A stretch of 29,602 nt of DNA from a virus. The DNA lies in the IMG/VR virus record IMGVR_UViG_3300045747_000047, positions 1 through 29,602 of that record. One strand, given 5' to 3'. The notes under the pieces are model-generated. The model saw only the letters and a program-made list of their open reading frames with translations, had not been told where the DNA came from and made no database searches. Below are positions 8,055-15,894 of this stretch, piece after piece (position 1 is the first letter of the stretch; the number at the start of each line of letters is the position of its first letter). A program made the position numbers and the translations under genes.

Positions 8055-8719
8055 TAGGCCACCGCCAGCATTGCGTTGCCGACTAGGATGTCTTCATCCG
8101 CGAAGTACATCGCAGTCACTAAGTCTCTGCCGCTGGCTGTCGTCGTCAGTGTCGGAGCCGTGCCGCCAGACCATTTGAACTTAGAGCCCCACGTCAGAGT
8201 GCGTGAGCCCGTGCCGTCCTGCTTGATCTTGAAGTTGAGAATGACGCCGTTCTGCAGGTTTAGCGGGTTAGCCATCGTCCGATTCCCGCCGAGCGTCACG
8301 GTAAAGTGATTGCTCTGCGCCGCATCAGGCGTGATCGTTGCCGCGTCAGTCAGCACTACAGGCGTGACGACTTGCGAGCCTGCAAAGACGTTTCCGCCAT
8401 ACAGTTGTGCCAGATCGGTGCGCGTCCGAGGCATCTGCCCAAGATCGTCGCTGACTGCGTAGAGCGCAGCGCGCAACTCTTCTAAACCGCCTCCGGGGAT
8501 CTGCCCGTATTCGTTGACAGAAGAGAAGAATGCCGCTTTCAGTTCCTCGATCCCTGCGTCTGCGTACTCAGACAGCGCCAGATCATTGTTCGTAGGCGCA
8601 GAAGATCCACCAGCTCTAAGCCACAGATCCCGAAGGAAGACGTTAGCCGCAAACGTCAGCCGGCCATCCGCCGTCACCCACGGGGTATTCGGTGCGCTGA
8701 ACTGAGCAATCTCAGTCAT
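8054..8719 (-). CDS. Virion-associated protein, possible tail needle or tail-tip protein
   Basis: The 221-residue product has three parts: an N-terminal segment (APNTPWVTADGRLTFAANVF, residues 9-28) found in small phage tail adaptor or fibre proteins, two tandem 22-residue helical repeats (residues 55-76 and 77-98, each containing G-I/L-E-E-L-K/R-A-A), and a C-terminal beta-rich domain (about 115-221). It directly follows the gp10-like gene, where P22 encodes the needle gp26. Needles of P22 relatives are about this length and some end in a beta knob. That comparison is inference from position and architecture. Start by ATGA overlap at the other end of gp10 (8716-8719). Confidence 0.6.
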   Translation of the reverse strand: MTEIAQFSAPNTPWVTADGRLTFAANVFLRDLWLRAGGSSAPTNNDLALSEYADAGIEELKAAFFSSVNEYGQIPGGGLEELRAALYAVSDDLGQMPRTRTDLAQLYGGNVFAGSQVVTPVVLTDAATITPDAAQSNHFTVTLGGNRTMANPLNLQNGVILNFKIKQDGTGSRTLTWGSKFKWSGGTAPTLTTTASGRDLVTAMYFADEDILVGNAMLAVA

Positions 8720-10098
8720 CTAGCTTGGCCGTCGATGATGCTGAACGGGGCGTCAGCCGAGAAATCCACGCGCCACACACGATCCCGAGCCTGGCCCAGC
8801 CGCGTCCACTGCAAGCGCGGCGCGTAGTTGCCCAGCGCGCCCACCGTTCGGCTAATGGGCGTCCCGTAGGTGAAGCCGCCGTTGTCAGAGTAGGACAGAT
8901 CCGCAGATGGCGTGCCGCTTGCAGCTACTCCCGTGGAGCAATCAAGGATGAACTCTGCATAGTAGATCCGGTCCCGTGCCGGAGATACGTTGTCGGGGCT
9001 GATCCGCGAGCGCTTGATCGGCGTGCCGTTGAATGTGTAAGCCGTTGGGCTCATTGTGTACACGTTGCCCGCGCTGTCGCCCACCAGATGCTGATTGAAT
9101 GCAAAAGCGTGTGTGCTAGAGCGGTGCTGCGTGAACTGGCCCAAGCCATCAAGGTCGCAGCGTTCGTGCCATGAGTCTGTTGAAACTTCATAGCACCAAG
9201 TGCTAGCCAGCCCAGGCGCGTTGACGCAGTAGAACGTCTGCCCGTTCTGCTGGTACACAAACGCCGTGGCGCTTGTGAGGTCCGTAGAGCCCTGCAGAGC
9301 CTCTTCGACTGCGATGGTGCTCACACGCTTGACCTGATACCCGCCTGTCTTGTAGACGATCCCTGAGCCGTTGGCGTCCCGGCCAATCCACATCAATCCG
9401 TTGTCCACCTTGACGGCGCTGAATGATGCGATGCACCCAACCTCAAGCAGCGCGCCGTTGTTGCGCGCAAAAACGACATCACCGCCAGCAACGAACCAAA
9501 CTTCCGTGCTTTTTTCTCCGATCAGCCAAATCTCTCGATGATCTACCAATTGAGCAACTATCTTGTCGGGGTTGCTCTGCGCAAGAAAAGTGTCCAGCGC
9601 GCCAATAGTTCCAGCGTCGTCGATCTTCGAATAATAGAATTGTTGAGTCCCAGGCTGGACAAAAATGAAGTATCCGTCCAGATACGCAACGCGGTTAGAT
9701 CCGAGCCAGCCAGCCGCAGTGATCTGCGTGAAAGCATTGGTCGCCAGAGTCAGGATGTAGCCGTTAGGCCCCGTGACGACGACTAGCTGCGTCTGCCCCT
9801 GCGCGAAGTCCACTGGACCCGTTGACGGAGACACCGTGCCGAGAGCCGTAGCAACGCCAGCACTAGTCAGCTCGTACAGAGTAGATCCAGCCACCACAAA
9901 CAACCGCCCCGCAGCCTCGCACATGCCACGGATAGGCGAGCCGAGAGCGCTAAACAGCGTCAGGCCAGGCACGCTCTGCAGGATGAACGGAGCCTTTGAC
10001 GGCGTCTCCATACCGACTAGGTACAGGTTTACCGATCTCTGCTGGCTGGCCTTGCGGTTGGCTAGTTGGTAGCTGGGACCGACGAAGGGGAGCGGCAT
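8716..10098 (-). CDS. P22 gp10-like packaged-DNA stabilisation / tail hub protein
   Basis: The 460-residue product matches the phage stabilisation protein family typified by P22 gp10 (472 residues), the hexameric tail nozzle that closes the portal after packaging. Landmarks are the N-terminus PLPFVGPSYQLANRKASQQR and SVNLYL, PGLTLF, the central block DKIVAQLVDHREIWLIGE (about 178-195), TEVWF, and the C-terminal YYAEFILDCSTG and RVWRVDFSADAPFSI. The repeated short strands fit a beta-propeller-like body. Its stop overlaps the next ATG (ATGA). In P22 gp4, gp10 and gp26 are consecutive; here a tailspike and a related protein sit between the gp4-like gene and this one. Confidence 0.87.
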   Translation of the reverse strand: MPLPFVGPSYQLANRKASQQRSVNLYLVGMETPSKAPFILQSVPGLTLFSALGSPIRGMCEAAGRLFVVAGSTLYELTSAGVATALGTVSPSTGPVDFAQGQTQLVVVTGPNGYILTLATNAFTQITAAGWLGSNRVAYLDGYFIFVQPGTQQFYYSKIDDAGTIGALDTFLAQSNPDKIVAQLVDHREIWLIGEKSTEVWFVAGGDVVFARNNGALLEVGCIASFSAVKVDNGLMWIGRDANGSGIVYKTGGYQVKRVSTIAVEEALQGSTDLTSATAFVYQQNGQTFYCVNAPGLASTWCYEVSTDSWHERCDLDGLGQFTQHRSSTHAFAFNQHLVGDSAGNVYTMSPTAYTFNGTPIKRSRISPDNVSPARDRIYYAEFILDCSTGVAASGTPSADLSYSDNGGFTYGTPISRTVGALGNYAPRLQWTRLGQARDRVWRVDFSADAPFSIIDGQAR

Positions 10099-10106
10099 TG
10101 CCTAGA

Positions 10107-10913
10107 TCAGCCTTCAAGCGTAACGTTGTAATTGACAAGCTGCACGCCAGTGTCTGCCACAGTCAAACTATCAATCACAAAGGTGAAGAAGTTGTCTACA
10201 GCGGAGTTGTATGTAAGCTCAGTGGCAAACGCCGTGCCAATGTTTGAACCGTTGGCAAGGTTAAAAAATCCAGATTGCACCTTTGTGGCACTGAGTGCAG
10301 TAAATGAACCTATTGCGTTTACTGCAGATGCTGCAACCCATGCGCCAGCAATGTTGTTATCAAGAACCCTGGTGTCTGCAGTTGATTTTGCAGTGCCAAA
10401 TCCACCGCCAATCCTGGCAGTGCCTGCGCTTCCAGAAATTGTTCTATTCAACAAAGCTTCTACCGTAATCTTTGAACCCGCTACCATCATTCCTGCGGGA
10501 ACTTTGATGTCCGGCTGTGTGCTGATAACTTGAATCGCTCCACCAGAATTGAATGACGCCGCTGGAGTGGTTACGCTTCCCGGCACACCATAAAGCCTTA
10601 CTCGGCCATTAGCTGGCCTCCAACTAGTGCCATCGCTCCACCAGTAAGAACGACCACCAACACCGACATCAGTGACAACCATTTGCGTTCCGACAGATAC
10701 CGACGTTGCTGCTGGTCTGCCGGACCAGACACCTACATAGATGTAGCGCAGGTTCTGCTGCTCTACAGGCGTCAGCGGCTGGAAAGATGTTCCAGGGTTG
10801 ACAGTAAACGTAGCCCTTCCCTGAGCCACGAGCGCGGCCTCGGTAGCGTTGTCCAGCGTGACCGTTGCGCCGTTTGCAATCGCTGCATAAGGCTGAAGAA
10901 GGGTGACTGTCAT
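10107..10913 (-). CDS. Virion protein with N-terminal MTxTL module, function unknown
   Basis: The product has 268 residues. The first 55 residues are nearly a copy of those of the neighbouring tailspike at 10938-12848 (40 of 55 identical by eye) and distantly resemble the 132-residue protein at 13615-14013. After this module comes a segment with WSDGTSWRP (about 91-99), common in phage fibre-like proteins, and a beta-rich C-terminal domain (about 115-268) resembling tail appendage jelly-rolls. GGGG stands 6 nt before the ATG. A shared N-terminal anchor with different C-terminal ends suggests an appendage fixed to the same site on the virion, but this is inference. Confidence 0.68.
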   Translation of the reverse strand: MTVTLLQPYAAIANGATVTLDNATEAALVAQGRATFTVNPGTSFQPLTPVEQQNLRYIYVGVWSGRPAATSVSVGTQMVVTDVGVGGRSYWWSDGTSWRPANGRVRLYGVPGSVTTPAASFNSGGAIQVISTQPDIKVPAGMMVAGSKITVEALLNRTISGSAGTARIGGGFGTAKSTADTRVLDNNIAGAWVAASAVNAIGSFTALSATKVQSGFFNLANGSNIGTAFATELTYNSAVDNFFTFVIDSLTVADTGVQLVNYNVTLEG

Positions 10914-10937
10914 TTGATACCCCGGATGGGTTGCTTA

Positions 10938-12848
10938 TTAAACCGTGATTCCGTTGGATCCAAGCACCTGCCAGAATCCTGATGTTCCGTCGTACTGCGC
11001 CCGCAGGCTCACAGCCTGCCCAAGAGCAAGCACAATGCTCGTCTTTGCTGCTTGCCGGTTAAAGGTCTGCCCCGTAAAACAGTTGATCGTGAGAGTCACG
11101 CCCACAGTAGTGCTGCAGTTGGCGACCTCCAGAGGCGATCCGGTGTAGGTGTTTGCGGTTCCGCCTACACCGAATCCGACTTGGTCAAGGGTCCAGACAG
11201 CATTAGCCGTGCCGGTAAACGCCAAGCACCCTTGATATGCACCGTAAAGCGCAAGCGTGGTCGCCGTGCTGACCTGTGTGCGCTGGCCGATTGGGACAAA
11301 CGGGTAGACGAACTGCTGACCGGGAGAATTGACGCCAGCCATGCCAACGACACTGCTACCGCTGCCAAGCGTCAATCCAAATGTGCCGGTAAGGTCTCTG
11401 AAAAACCCCTGCGGACCGCTGTTGACGTTTACACCAGTTGCTTTGCCGCTGTATCGGCTCAGAAAATTTGTTGCTGCCGTCCCGTCAAAGTCAGTTGTTA
11501 TACCTTCAATGCAGTGGAATGACCCCTGTGAATTGCGAACGCATAGAGACGATGCTTGCCCTACGTCCTGACCAGAGAAGATGAAGTTGATCTGCAGATC
11601 CGCACTTGCGTTCTGCACCTCAATCATGTTTGTCCCTATGCCCTCTGCGTCAATCCCGTAAAAACAACTAGATTGAATTTGGGAGGCATTGAAACCGCCA
11701 TACCCTACTATCTCAAGCGGCGCATATCCGTACCTGACTAGGTTGACAGCAGTGTTTCCCGTTGCTGTCTTTGCAATTCCCTGCATGAAGTCGGACAACT
11801 GAATCACGTTGCCGATTTGCGAGATAACAAAATACGTGATTCGCTGGCCGAATCCGTTGACCGTAGCGTCCACCGTCACCGGCATGTCAAGCGGGAACAG
11901 CGTGCCGTCAGGCACTGTGATGTTTGCAGAGCCGTTCGCCATCGTGGCCGCGACTGTGATTTTTACTCCGCCAGAGTTCGCCTGCGCACCAGTTACGACC
12001 AAATCATTGTAGGCGCACCCTTGAGCCGCGTTAAAGACAATGTTGCGCTGAAGAGGTCCGCCACCCTCGCACAAAATGTTGTCTATCCGGCTGTTTCCGC
12101 CGTTGTAGTACGTCGTGGAAGAACTACCGCCGAACCAGAAATTGCCCTGCGCCGAGGAGCCAATTGAACAGATGATGTCCCGAGCTTTGGACAGGTTGAA
12201 GTTGTCCAGATACATTCCCCAAGCTGCGGGAAGCTTGAAGTAAAGGTCCGAGAAATCTGCATAGAACAAACCGCAGATTGATCTAGTACCACGATACAAA
12301 CCGCCAGCACGGACGCCGTATCTGCCACCATCGACAGCAAGGCTTTTAACCCCTGTGCGAGTGACGGATCCAGCGTAAAGCCCGTTAAAAGTGGACGCAA
12401 TAACGTCTGCTTCCATCGCAAACGCATCGACCGTGGCAGATTGCTTGATGATGGTGCCGCCAGTCAGGATGCGCCCTGCCGTCATGTTGTACCCGGAACC
12501 TTGGTACACAACACCATTGCGAAGGGGGAGCGCAAGGCCTGAGGTGCTTATGTCATACATAACAGGTAGAAGCTGTACTGTGCCGCCACCATTTGCAGTT
12601 GCTGCGTTTACTGCATCAATAATGCCGCCGTATGTTGCCGTTTTTGGTGCAAACGTAGGACCTACTGAATATGCGCTTGACTTTAAAGCTTGCTGCTCAA
12701 CAGCGGTAAGTGGCTGAAAGGCAGATCCGCTGTTAAGCACGAACTTCGCCCGCCCCTGCGCCACAAGTGCGGTTTCCGTTGCATTGTCAAGCGCGACAGT
12801 GCTGCCATTCGTATATGTTGCGTATGGCTGAAGCAGCGTAATCGTCAT
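10938..12848 (-). CDS. Tailspike-like protein with pectate-lyase-type beta-helix
   Basis: The product has 636 residues. Residues 1-55 are the MTxTL module shared with the next protein downstream. From about residue 65 it reads as a parallel beta-helix: GIIDAVNAATANGGGTVQLL (about 74-93), NGVVYQGSGYNM, then repeated short strands separated by Gly/Asn turns up to about residue 500, and a compact C-terminal domain ending FWQVLGSNGITV. Beta-helix tail proteins often degrade or bind O-antigen or capsule. It begins immediately after the stop of the gp4-like gene (TGA then ATG, no gap). A beta-helix protein placed before gp10 is not the P22 order and suggests an acquired second receptor-binding gene. 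Confidence 0.75.
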   Translation of the reverse strand: MTITLLQPYATYTNGSTVALDNATETALVAQGRAKFVLNSGSAFQPLTAVEQQALKSSAYSVGPTFAPKTATYGGIIDAVNAATANGGGTVQLLPVMYDISTSGLALPLRNGVVYQGSGYNMTAGRILTGGTIIKQSATVDAFAMEADVIASTFNGLYAGSVTRTGVKSLAVDGGRYGVRAGGLYRGTRSICGLFYADFSDLYFKLPAAWGMYLDNFNLSKARDIICSIGSSAQGNFWFGGSSSTTYYNGGNSRIDNILCEGGGPLQRNIVFNAAQGCAYNDLVVTGAQANSGGVKITVAATMANGSANITVPDGTLFPLDMPVTVDATVNGFGQRITYFVISQIGNVIQLSDFMQGIAKTATGNTAVNLVRYGYAPLEIVGYGGFNASQIQSSCFYGIDAEGIGTNMIEVQNASADLQINFIFSGQDVGQASSLCVRNSQGSFHCIEGITTDFDGTAATNFLSRYSGKATGVNVNSGPQGFFRDLTGTFGLTLGSGSSVVGMAGVNSPGQQFVYPFVPIGQRTQVSTATTLALYGAYQGCLAFTGTANAVWTLDQVGFGVGGTANTYTGSPLEVANCSTTVGVTLTINCFTGQTFNRQAAKTSIVLALGQAVSLRAQYDGTSGFWQVLGSNGITV

Positions 12849-13550
12849 TCAATAGCCCGAAAGGAACCCGGCAAGCCCGCTAGGCGCGCCGATAAGGGAT
12901 GAATCGAACTCCGCAGCCGTCTGCGTCCAGTTCGCCTTGCGAATGTCAGACTTCGACTCCGCTGCCATCTTGACAAGCGACGGCGACGGCTCTTTGCCGT
13001 ACTCAGGGCACAACTCCATTGCCAGATTCGCTCTCAGCGCACGGTTGTATCCAGGCGGGAACGTCAAAGTGGTCGCCAAGCTTGCAAACTCAGAGATCAC
13101 TCGGTCATCCGTCATCGTCACCACGTTGGCACTGTTCGGCACAGGCCAGAAGATCAGCGTCCCGAGCGGCGCGGTGTTGACGTAGACGTAAAAGCGAGTG
13201 ATCGGCTGCTGAATCGTCTTCAGAGTGATCTGTGAATACTCTTCGTATGAGGTTTCGGCAATCGGGAAGCTGACGCCTTGATAGACCTGATACATCGAAG
13301 TGATACGCACCGGCCGGTCAAAGTTGAACTGCCCTCCAGTGCCTACCGTGTAGGTGTCCTGACCCGCTACCAGCGTGCCAGTGCTAGCCGTGGTCCCGTA
13401 CAGCATCAAGCCGTCAAGGTTCCACGCCTGAATCATGTCGTTTAGCGTAGTGAGGGCGTTAGCGGCCTGCTCACCAGACGCGGTTTGGCCTTCGCCCAAG
13501 ATGTTTGCAAGCCGAAGCGAGCCTGAAATCAGATCCTGAACGGTTGCCAT
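12849..13550 (-). CDS. Tail accessory factor, P22 gp4-like
   Basis: The 233-residue product begins with the helical pattern TVQDLISGSLRLANILGEGQ, then ALTTLNDMIQAWNLDGLML (about 32-50), and later has GYNRALRANLAMELCPEYG (about 183-201) followed by a basic helix. This matches the alpha-helical layout of P22 gp4-type head-completion proteins, the first ring below the portal, in a longer version with a central beta insertion (about 55-160). In relatives of P22 this gene follows coat and precedes gp10. The start has GGTGA a few bases upstream, directly after a strong terminator hairpin. Similarity to gp4 is judged by pattern only. Confidence 0.68.
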   Translation of the reverse strand: MATVQDLISGSLRLANILGEGQTASGEQAANALTTLNDMIQAWNLDGLMLYGTTASTGTLVAGQDTYTVGTGGQFNFDRPVRITSMYQVYQGVSFPIAETSYEEYSQITLKTIQQPITRFYVYVNTAPLGTLIFWPVPNSANVVTMTDDRVISEFASLATTLTFPPGYNRALRANLAMELCPEYGKEPSPSLVKMAAESKSDIRKANWTQTAAEFDSSLIGAPSGLAGFLSGY

Positions 13551-13560
13551 TCATTCACCC

Positions 13561-13594
13561 AAAAAAAAGGGCCAGCCCCACACGGGACCGGCCC
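13561..13594 (-). terminator. Strong intrinsic terminator upstream of the gp4-like gene
   Basis: On the minus strand GGGCCGGTCCC pairs with GGGGCTGGCCC (11 bp with two G-U pairs) around a GTGT loop and is followed by eight T. This is the strongest rho-independent terminator in the window. It lies between the 132-residue protein gene (stop at 13615) and the gp4-like start at 13550, so all distal tail genes must be transcribed through it or from a new promoter; none is obvious in the 10 nt that follow. Confidence 0.85.
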
Positions 13595-13614
13595 CAATAC
13601 CCCAGGAGGAAGGG

Positions 13615-14013
13615 TTAGACAGTGGTCGGAGAAACAATGCTGTTGAAGACGATCCAATCAATCAGGGTCGTCGCGGTCGCGTTGGCCGTGCCGTAGATCG
13701 TGAACGATCCAGCAGCAGGCACAACACGCTCAACGCGCAGCAGCGTGGTATCCGCAGTGGCCTGCGCAACGTAGGCAACCACCTTTGAGCCCGCCGTCAC
13801 GAACGAGTTCGTGATGACGACCGAAGATGCGCCAGCAGCGATAGCCGCCTTGCCGGTCAGCGCGCCGACAGTCTGCGCGCCGGTGCTGGTTGCGGTGGCC
13901 AAAGCGGTGGCACCGTAGCCCTGAGCGATCAGAGCGGCTTCGGTGGAGTCCGGCAGGGTAACCGTAGTGCCAGCCGCAATGCTTCCGTAGGAGCGTGAGA
14001 GAGTAATGGTCAT
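13615..14013 (-). CDS. Small virion-like protein with MTxTL N-terminus
   Basis: The 132-residue product is rich in Ala, Thr, Val and Ser and looks like an all-beta structural protein. Residues 1-35 resemble the N-terminal module of the proteins at 10107-10913 and 10938-12848 (20 of 35 identical to the former). AGGA stands 8 nt before the ATG at 14013. It lies downstream of coat, separated from it by the plus-strand homing endonuclease, and upstream of the gp4-like gene; a head decoration or minor structural role is possible. No catalytic or metal-binding motif is seen. Confidence 0.65.
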   Translation of the reverse strand: MTITLSRSYGSIAAGTTVTLPDSTEAALIAQGYGATALATATSTGAQTVGALTGKAAIAAGASSVVITNSFVTAGSKVVAYVAQATADTTLLRVERVVPAAGSFTIYGTANATATTLIDWIVFNSIVSPTTV

Positions 14014-14034
14014 GGTGAAATCCTATAAAATGAA

Positions 14035-14057
14035 CCCGCTGGCCTAGCTTTAGCGGG
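14035..14057 (-). terminator. Weak terminator-like hairpin between coat region and small virion gene
   Basis: On the minus strand CCCGCT pairs with AGCGGG (6 bp) around an 11-nt loop, followed by TTCATTTTAT. The T-tract is interrupted, so this is a weak terminator candidate. It could end transcripts coming from coat and the endonuclease region, or simply be a structured leader before the ATG at 14013. Confidence 0.35.
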
Positions 14058-14122
14058 CGAAAAGGTGAATCATCCCCACCCTGACCAGCACCCCAGGGAT
14101 GCAAGCCATTGATGAGGCTTCA

Positions 14123-14608
14123 ATGAACGAACTGACAGCGGATCGTCTCCGCACCCTTCTGCACTACAACCCGGATACGGGCGTTTTTTCGCGCCGATTT
14201 AGCGTTGGCGGAAGCCTTGCTGGCTCTGTCGCTGGCAGCAGACAACCAGACGGCCGAATCCTGCTTAGCGTTGATGGCAAGAACATCAGAGCGCACCGCC
14301 TTGTATGGCTGTACGTTCATGGGTTCTGGCCTTTTGGCGACGTTGACCACATCAACGGCAACCCGTCTGACAACGGGCTTTGCAACCTGCGTGACGTGCC
14401 GCATGCGATCAACCTCCAAAACCGCATCCGCGCGCCTAACAACAACGGCTTGGGCTTGATAGGTGTCACGCCGAACCATCACAGGTTCATGGCCCAAATC
14501 AAGGTTGACGGCAAAAGGGTTTATATCGGTACCTTCGACACCCCGGAGGAGGCTCACGCCGCTTACCTTGAAGTTAAGCGCAAGCATCATCCAGGGTGCA
14601 CTATCTAG
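14123..14608 (+). CDS. HNH homing endonuclease with AP2 DNA-binding domain
   Basis: This 161-residue protein is the only supported gene on the plus strand. Residues 57-66 (AHRLVWLYVH) and 73-90 (DVDHINGNPSDNGLCNLR) form the HNH nuclease core, with His76 as the likely catalytic base and Asn88 in the second Asn position. Residues about 112-155 (GVTPNHHRFMAQIKVDGKRV, then YIGTFDTPEEAHAAYL) are an AP2-type DNA-binding domain, a classic pairing in phage free-standing homing endonucleases. The ATG at 14123 has GAGG 5 nt upstream; an earlier in-frame ATG at 14099 lacks this. It converges on coat with 3 nt between the stops. It probably cuts endonuclease-free relatives at this locus and spreads by repair. 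Confidence 0.9.
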   Translation: MNELTADRLRTLLHYNPDTGVFSRRFSVGGSLAGSVAGSRQPDGRILLSVDGKNIRAHRLVWLYVHGFWPFGDVDHINGNPSDNGLCNLRDVPHAINLQNRIRAPNNNGLGLIGVTPNHHRFMAQIKVDGKRVYIGTFDTPEEAHAAYLEVKRKHHPGCTI

Positions 14609-14611
14609 GTA

Positions 14612-15832
14612 TTAAGCCAGATAGATACGATTCGACAATTCGGGGTATGTGGCAGCCCACCCGAATAGAATATCGAATCTAAAGATACTATTATCATTAA
14701 CCCCATCGTAGAACTGCACAACGCGCATGTTCATGCCCTTGTACGAAGCGCTCGACGAGTCGATCACACCCTTGCCAGCCGGCGGGGTCCACAGCGGCAC
14801 GGTAGCCAGCGTGAAAGCGTCCCGATGGAACGCAAACGACTGCTGGTATGCCGTCGAAGCTGCACCGTAGATGGTGTAAGCCGCGCTGGAGGTTGACGGC
14901 GTGCAGTTCTGGAATGCACCCGACACCACCATTGCAGGGCTGATCGGGATTGCCGTAGCAGCCGCAGCTACGTCAGCCGTCACCACGAACTGCATCAGCA
15001 CGCCCGTGCTCTGACGAGATTGCGGGTTGACCGCAAACACGCCAGGGAACGAGATCACGGTGCCCTTTGTCAGCGTGCCGCCAGCGACAGCCGTCACAGT
15101 GATGCTGGAGCCGGATTGGCCCGTCATCGCCGCGTTGGTAGCCGTAGCCGCGCCGTTTGTGTGCGCAGGGCAGTTCTGATCCATGGCAAACGTCATGCCG
15201 AGCGAATCAACCACCAGGCCCTTGCTGTACTGGCTGGCAATCGTCGGCTGACTATTGAACAGACCAGACAGGCCGGACACCAGAGAGGCATTGAGAGCCG
15301 GACCCGCAACCATCATGCGTTGCTTATCACGCGGTGCTGCAAACTCGTCCAGCTTGCGGTTTGCGTCCGTGAAGATTTGCACCGAAGCAATCGACGTTGC
15401 CGGAGTCGCGCCACCAGCACCAGAAGATATGTTCGTCGCGTTCGCGGTGTTGAAGTACGCAACCTGCAGACCCTGACGGTCGATTTCGTTGGCAATCGTC
15501 GCCATCGCGGCCTGGAGCTTCTGCTCGAGGCTTTGCAGCGACAAGGTGCGCTCAACGCTCAGGAACGACATGTCAGTGCCGCCCTGAGAGAGCGTCAGCG
15601 CGGTCGTCGATTCCACAGTGGACTGCGGCACCGCCACGCGGCCGGCGCGGTAGGTGTAGCGCGGAGGGCGCTTGATGTTGATCGTGGTGCCAGGGCTGTA
15701 GCCCCGCGACTGGTTGCCGTCGAACTCGTCCTGCCAATCGCGATTGACGCCGCCAGCAAAGCCGAGCATGTTCTCAAGAATCGCCAAACCTTCTTTGGCG
15801 AGAATCGTACAGGTAGCAAGTGTGTTTGCCAT
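14612..15832 (-). CDS. Major capsid (coat) protein, P22 gp5-like
   Basis: The 406-residue product matches the P22 coat protein family (P22 gp5 is 430 residues, HK97 fold). Landmarks are MANTLATCTILAKEGLAILE, the E-loop-like RDWQDEFDGNQSRGYSPGTT and INIKRPPRYTYRAG (about 31-63), VERTLSLQSLEQKL, and the C-terminal FAFHRDAFTLATVPLWTP (about 334-351) and FDILFGWAATYPEL. It follows the scaffold gene, as in P22. GGGG lies 8 nt before the ATG, and a terminator-type hairpin lies 20 nt upstream. The last roughly 30 codons use many A/T-ending codons, unlike the rest of the gene, next to the homing endonuclease. Confidence 0.92.
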   Translation of the reverse strand: MANTLATCTILAKEGLAILENMLGFAGGVNRDWQDEFDGNQSRGYSPGTTINIKRPPRYTYRAGRVAVPQSTVESTTALTLSQGGTDMSFLSVERTLSLQSLEQKLQAAMATIANEIDRQGLQVAYFNTANATNISSGAGGATPATSIASVQIFTDANRKLDEFAAPRDKQRMMVAGPALNASLVSGLSGLFNSQPTIASQYSKGLVVDSLGMTFAMDQNCPAHTNGAATATNAAMTGQSGSSITVTAVAGGTLTKGTVISFPGVFAVNPQSRQSTGVLMQFVVTADVAAAATAIPISPAMVVSGAFQNCTPSTSSAAYTIYGAASTAYQQSFAFHRDAFTLATVPLWTPPAGKGVIDSSSASYKGMNMRVVQFYDGVNDNSIFRFDILFGWAATYPELSNRIYLA

Positions 15833-15851
15833 GATTGAATCCCCAGAAATG

Positions 15852-15873
15852 AAAAAACCGCCCGAAGGCGGTT
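15852..15873 (-). terminator. Intrinsic terminator or leader hairpin between scaffold and coat
   Basis: On the minus strand AACCGCC pairs perfectly with GGCGGTT (7 bp) around a TTCG tetraloop, a very stable hairpin, followed by a run of T. The T-run ends exactly 20 nt before the coat ATG. The flank TTTTTTCATTTC is identical to the one before the distal tailspike gene. It may cut down read-through or stabilise a processed coat mRNA. Confidence 0.8.
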
Positions 15874-15894
15874 CGTATTGGTGAGGTCAGAGAG

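Noticed and set aside
9540-9557. Minus-strand TTGCTCAATTGGTAGATC looks like a tRNA D-arm
   Set aside because: It encodes the conserved VAQLVDHRE block of the gp10-like protein; no acceptor stem, anticodon arm or T-arm surrounds it, so neither a tRNA nor an attachment-site remnant is supported.
13730-14104. Minus-strand 124-codon frame overlapping the small virion gene
   Set aside because: His/Arg/Gly/Cys-rich shadow frame; the 13615-14013 frame has a ribosome site and paralogous N-terminus.
15020-15838. Plus-strand 272-codon open frame
   Set aside because: Antisense to the coat gene; Arg-rich shadow composition with no domain and no ribosome site.
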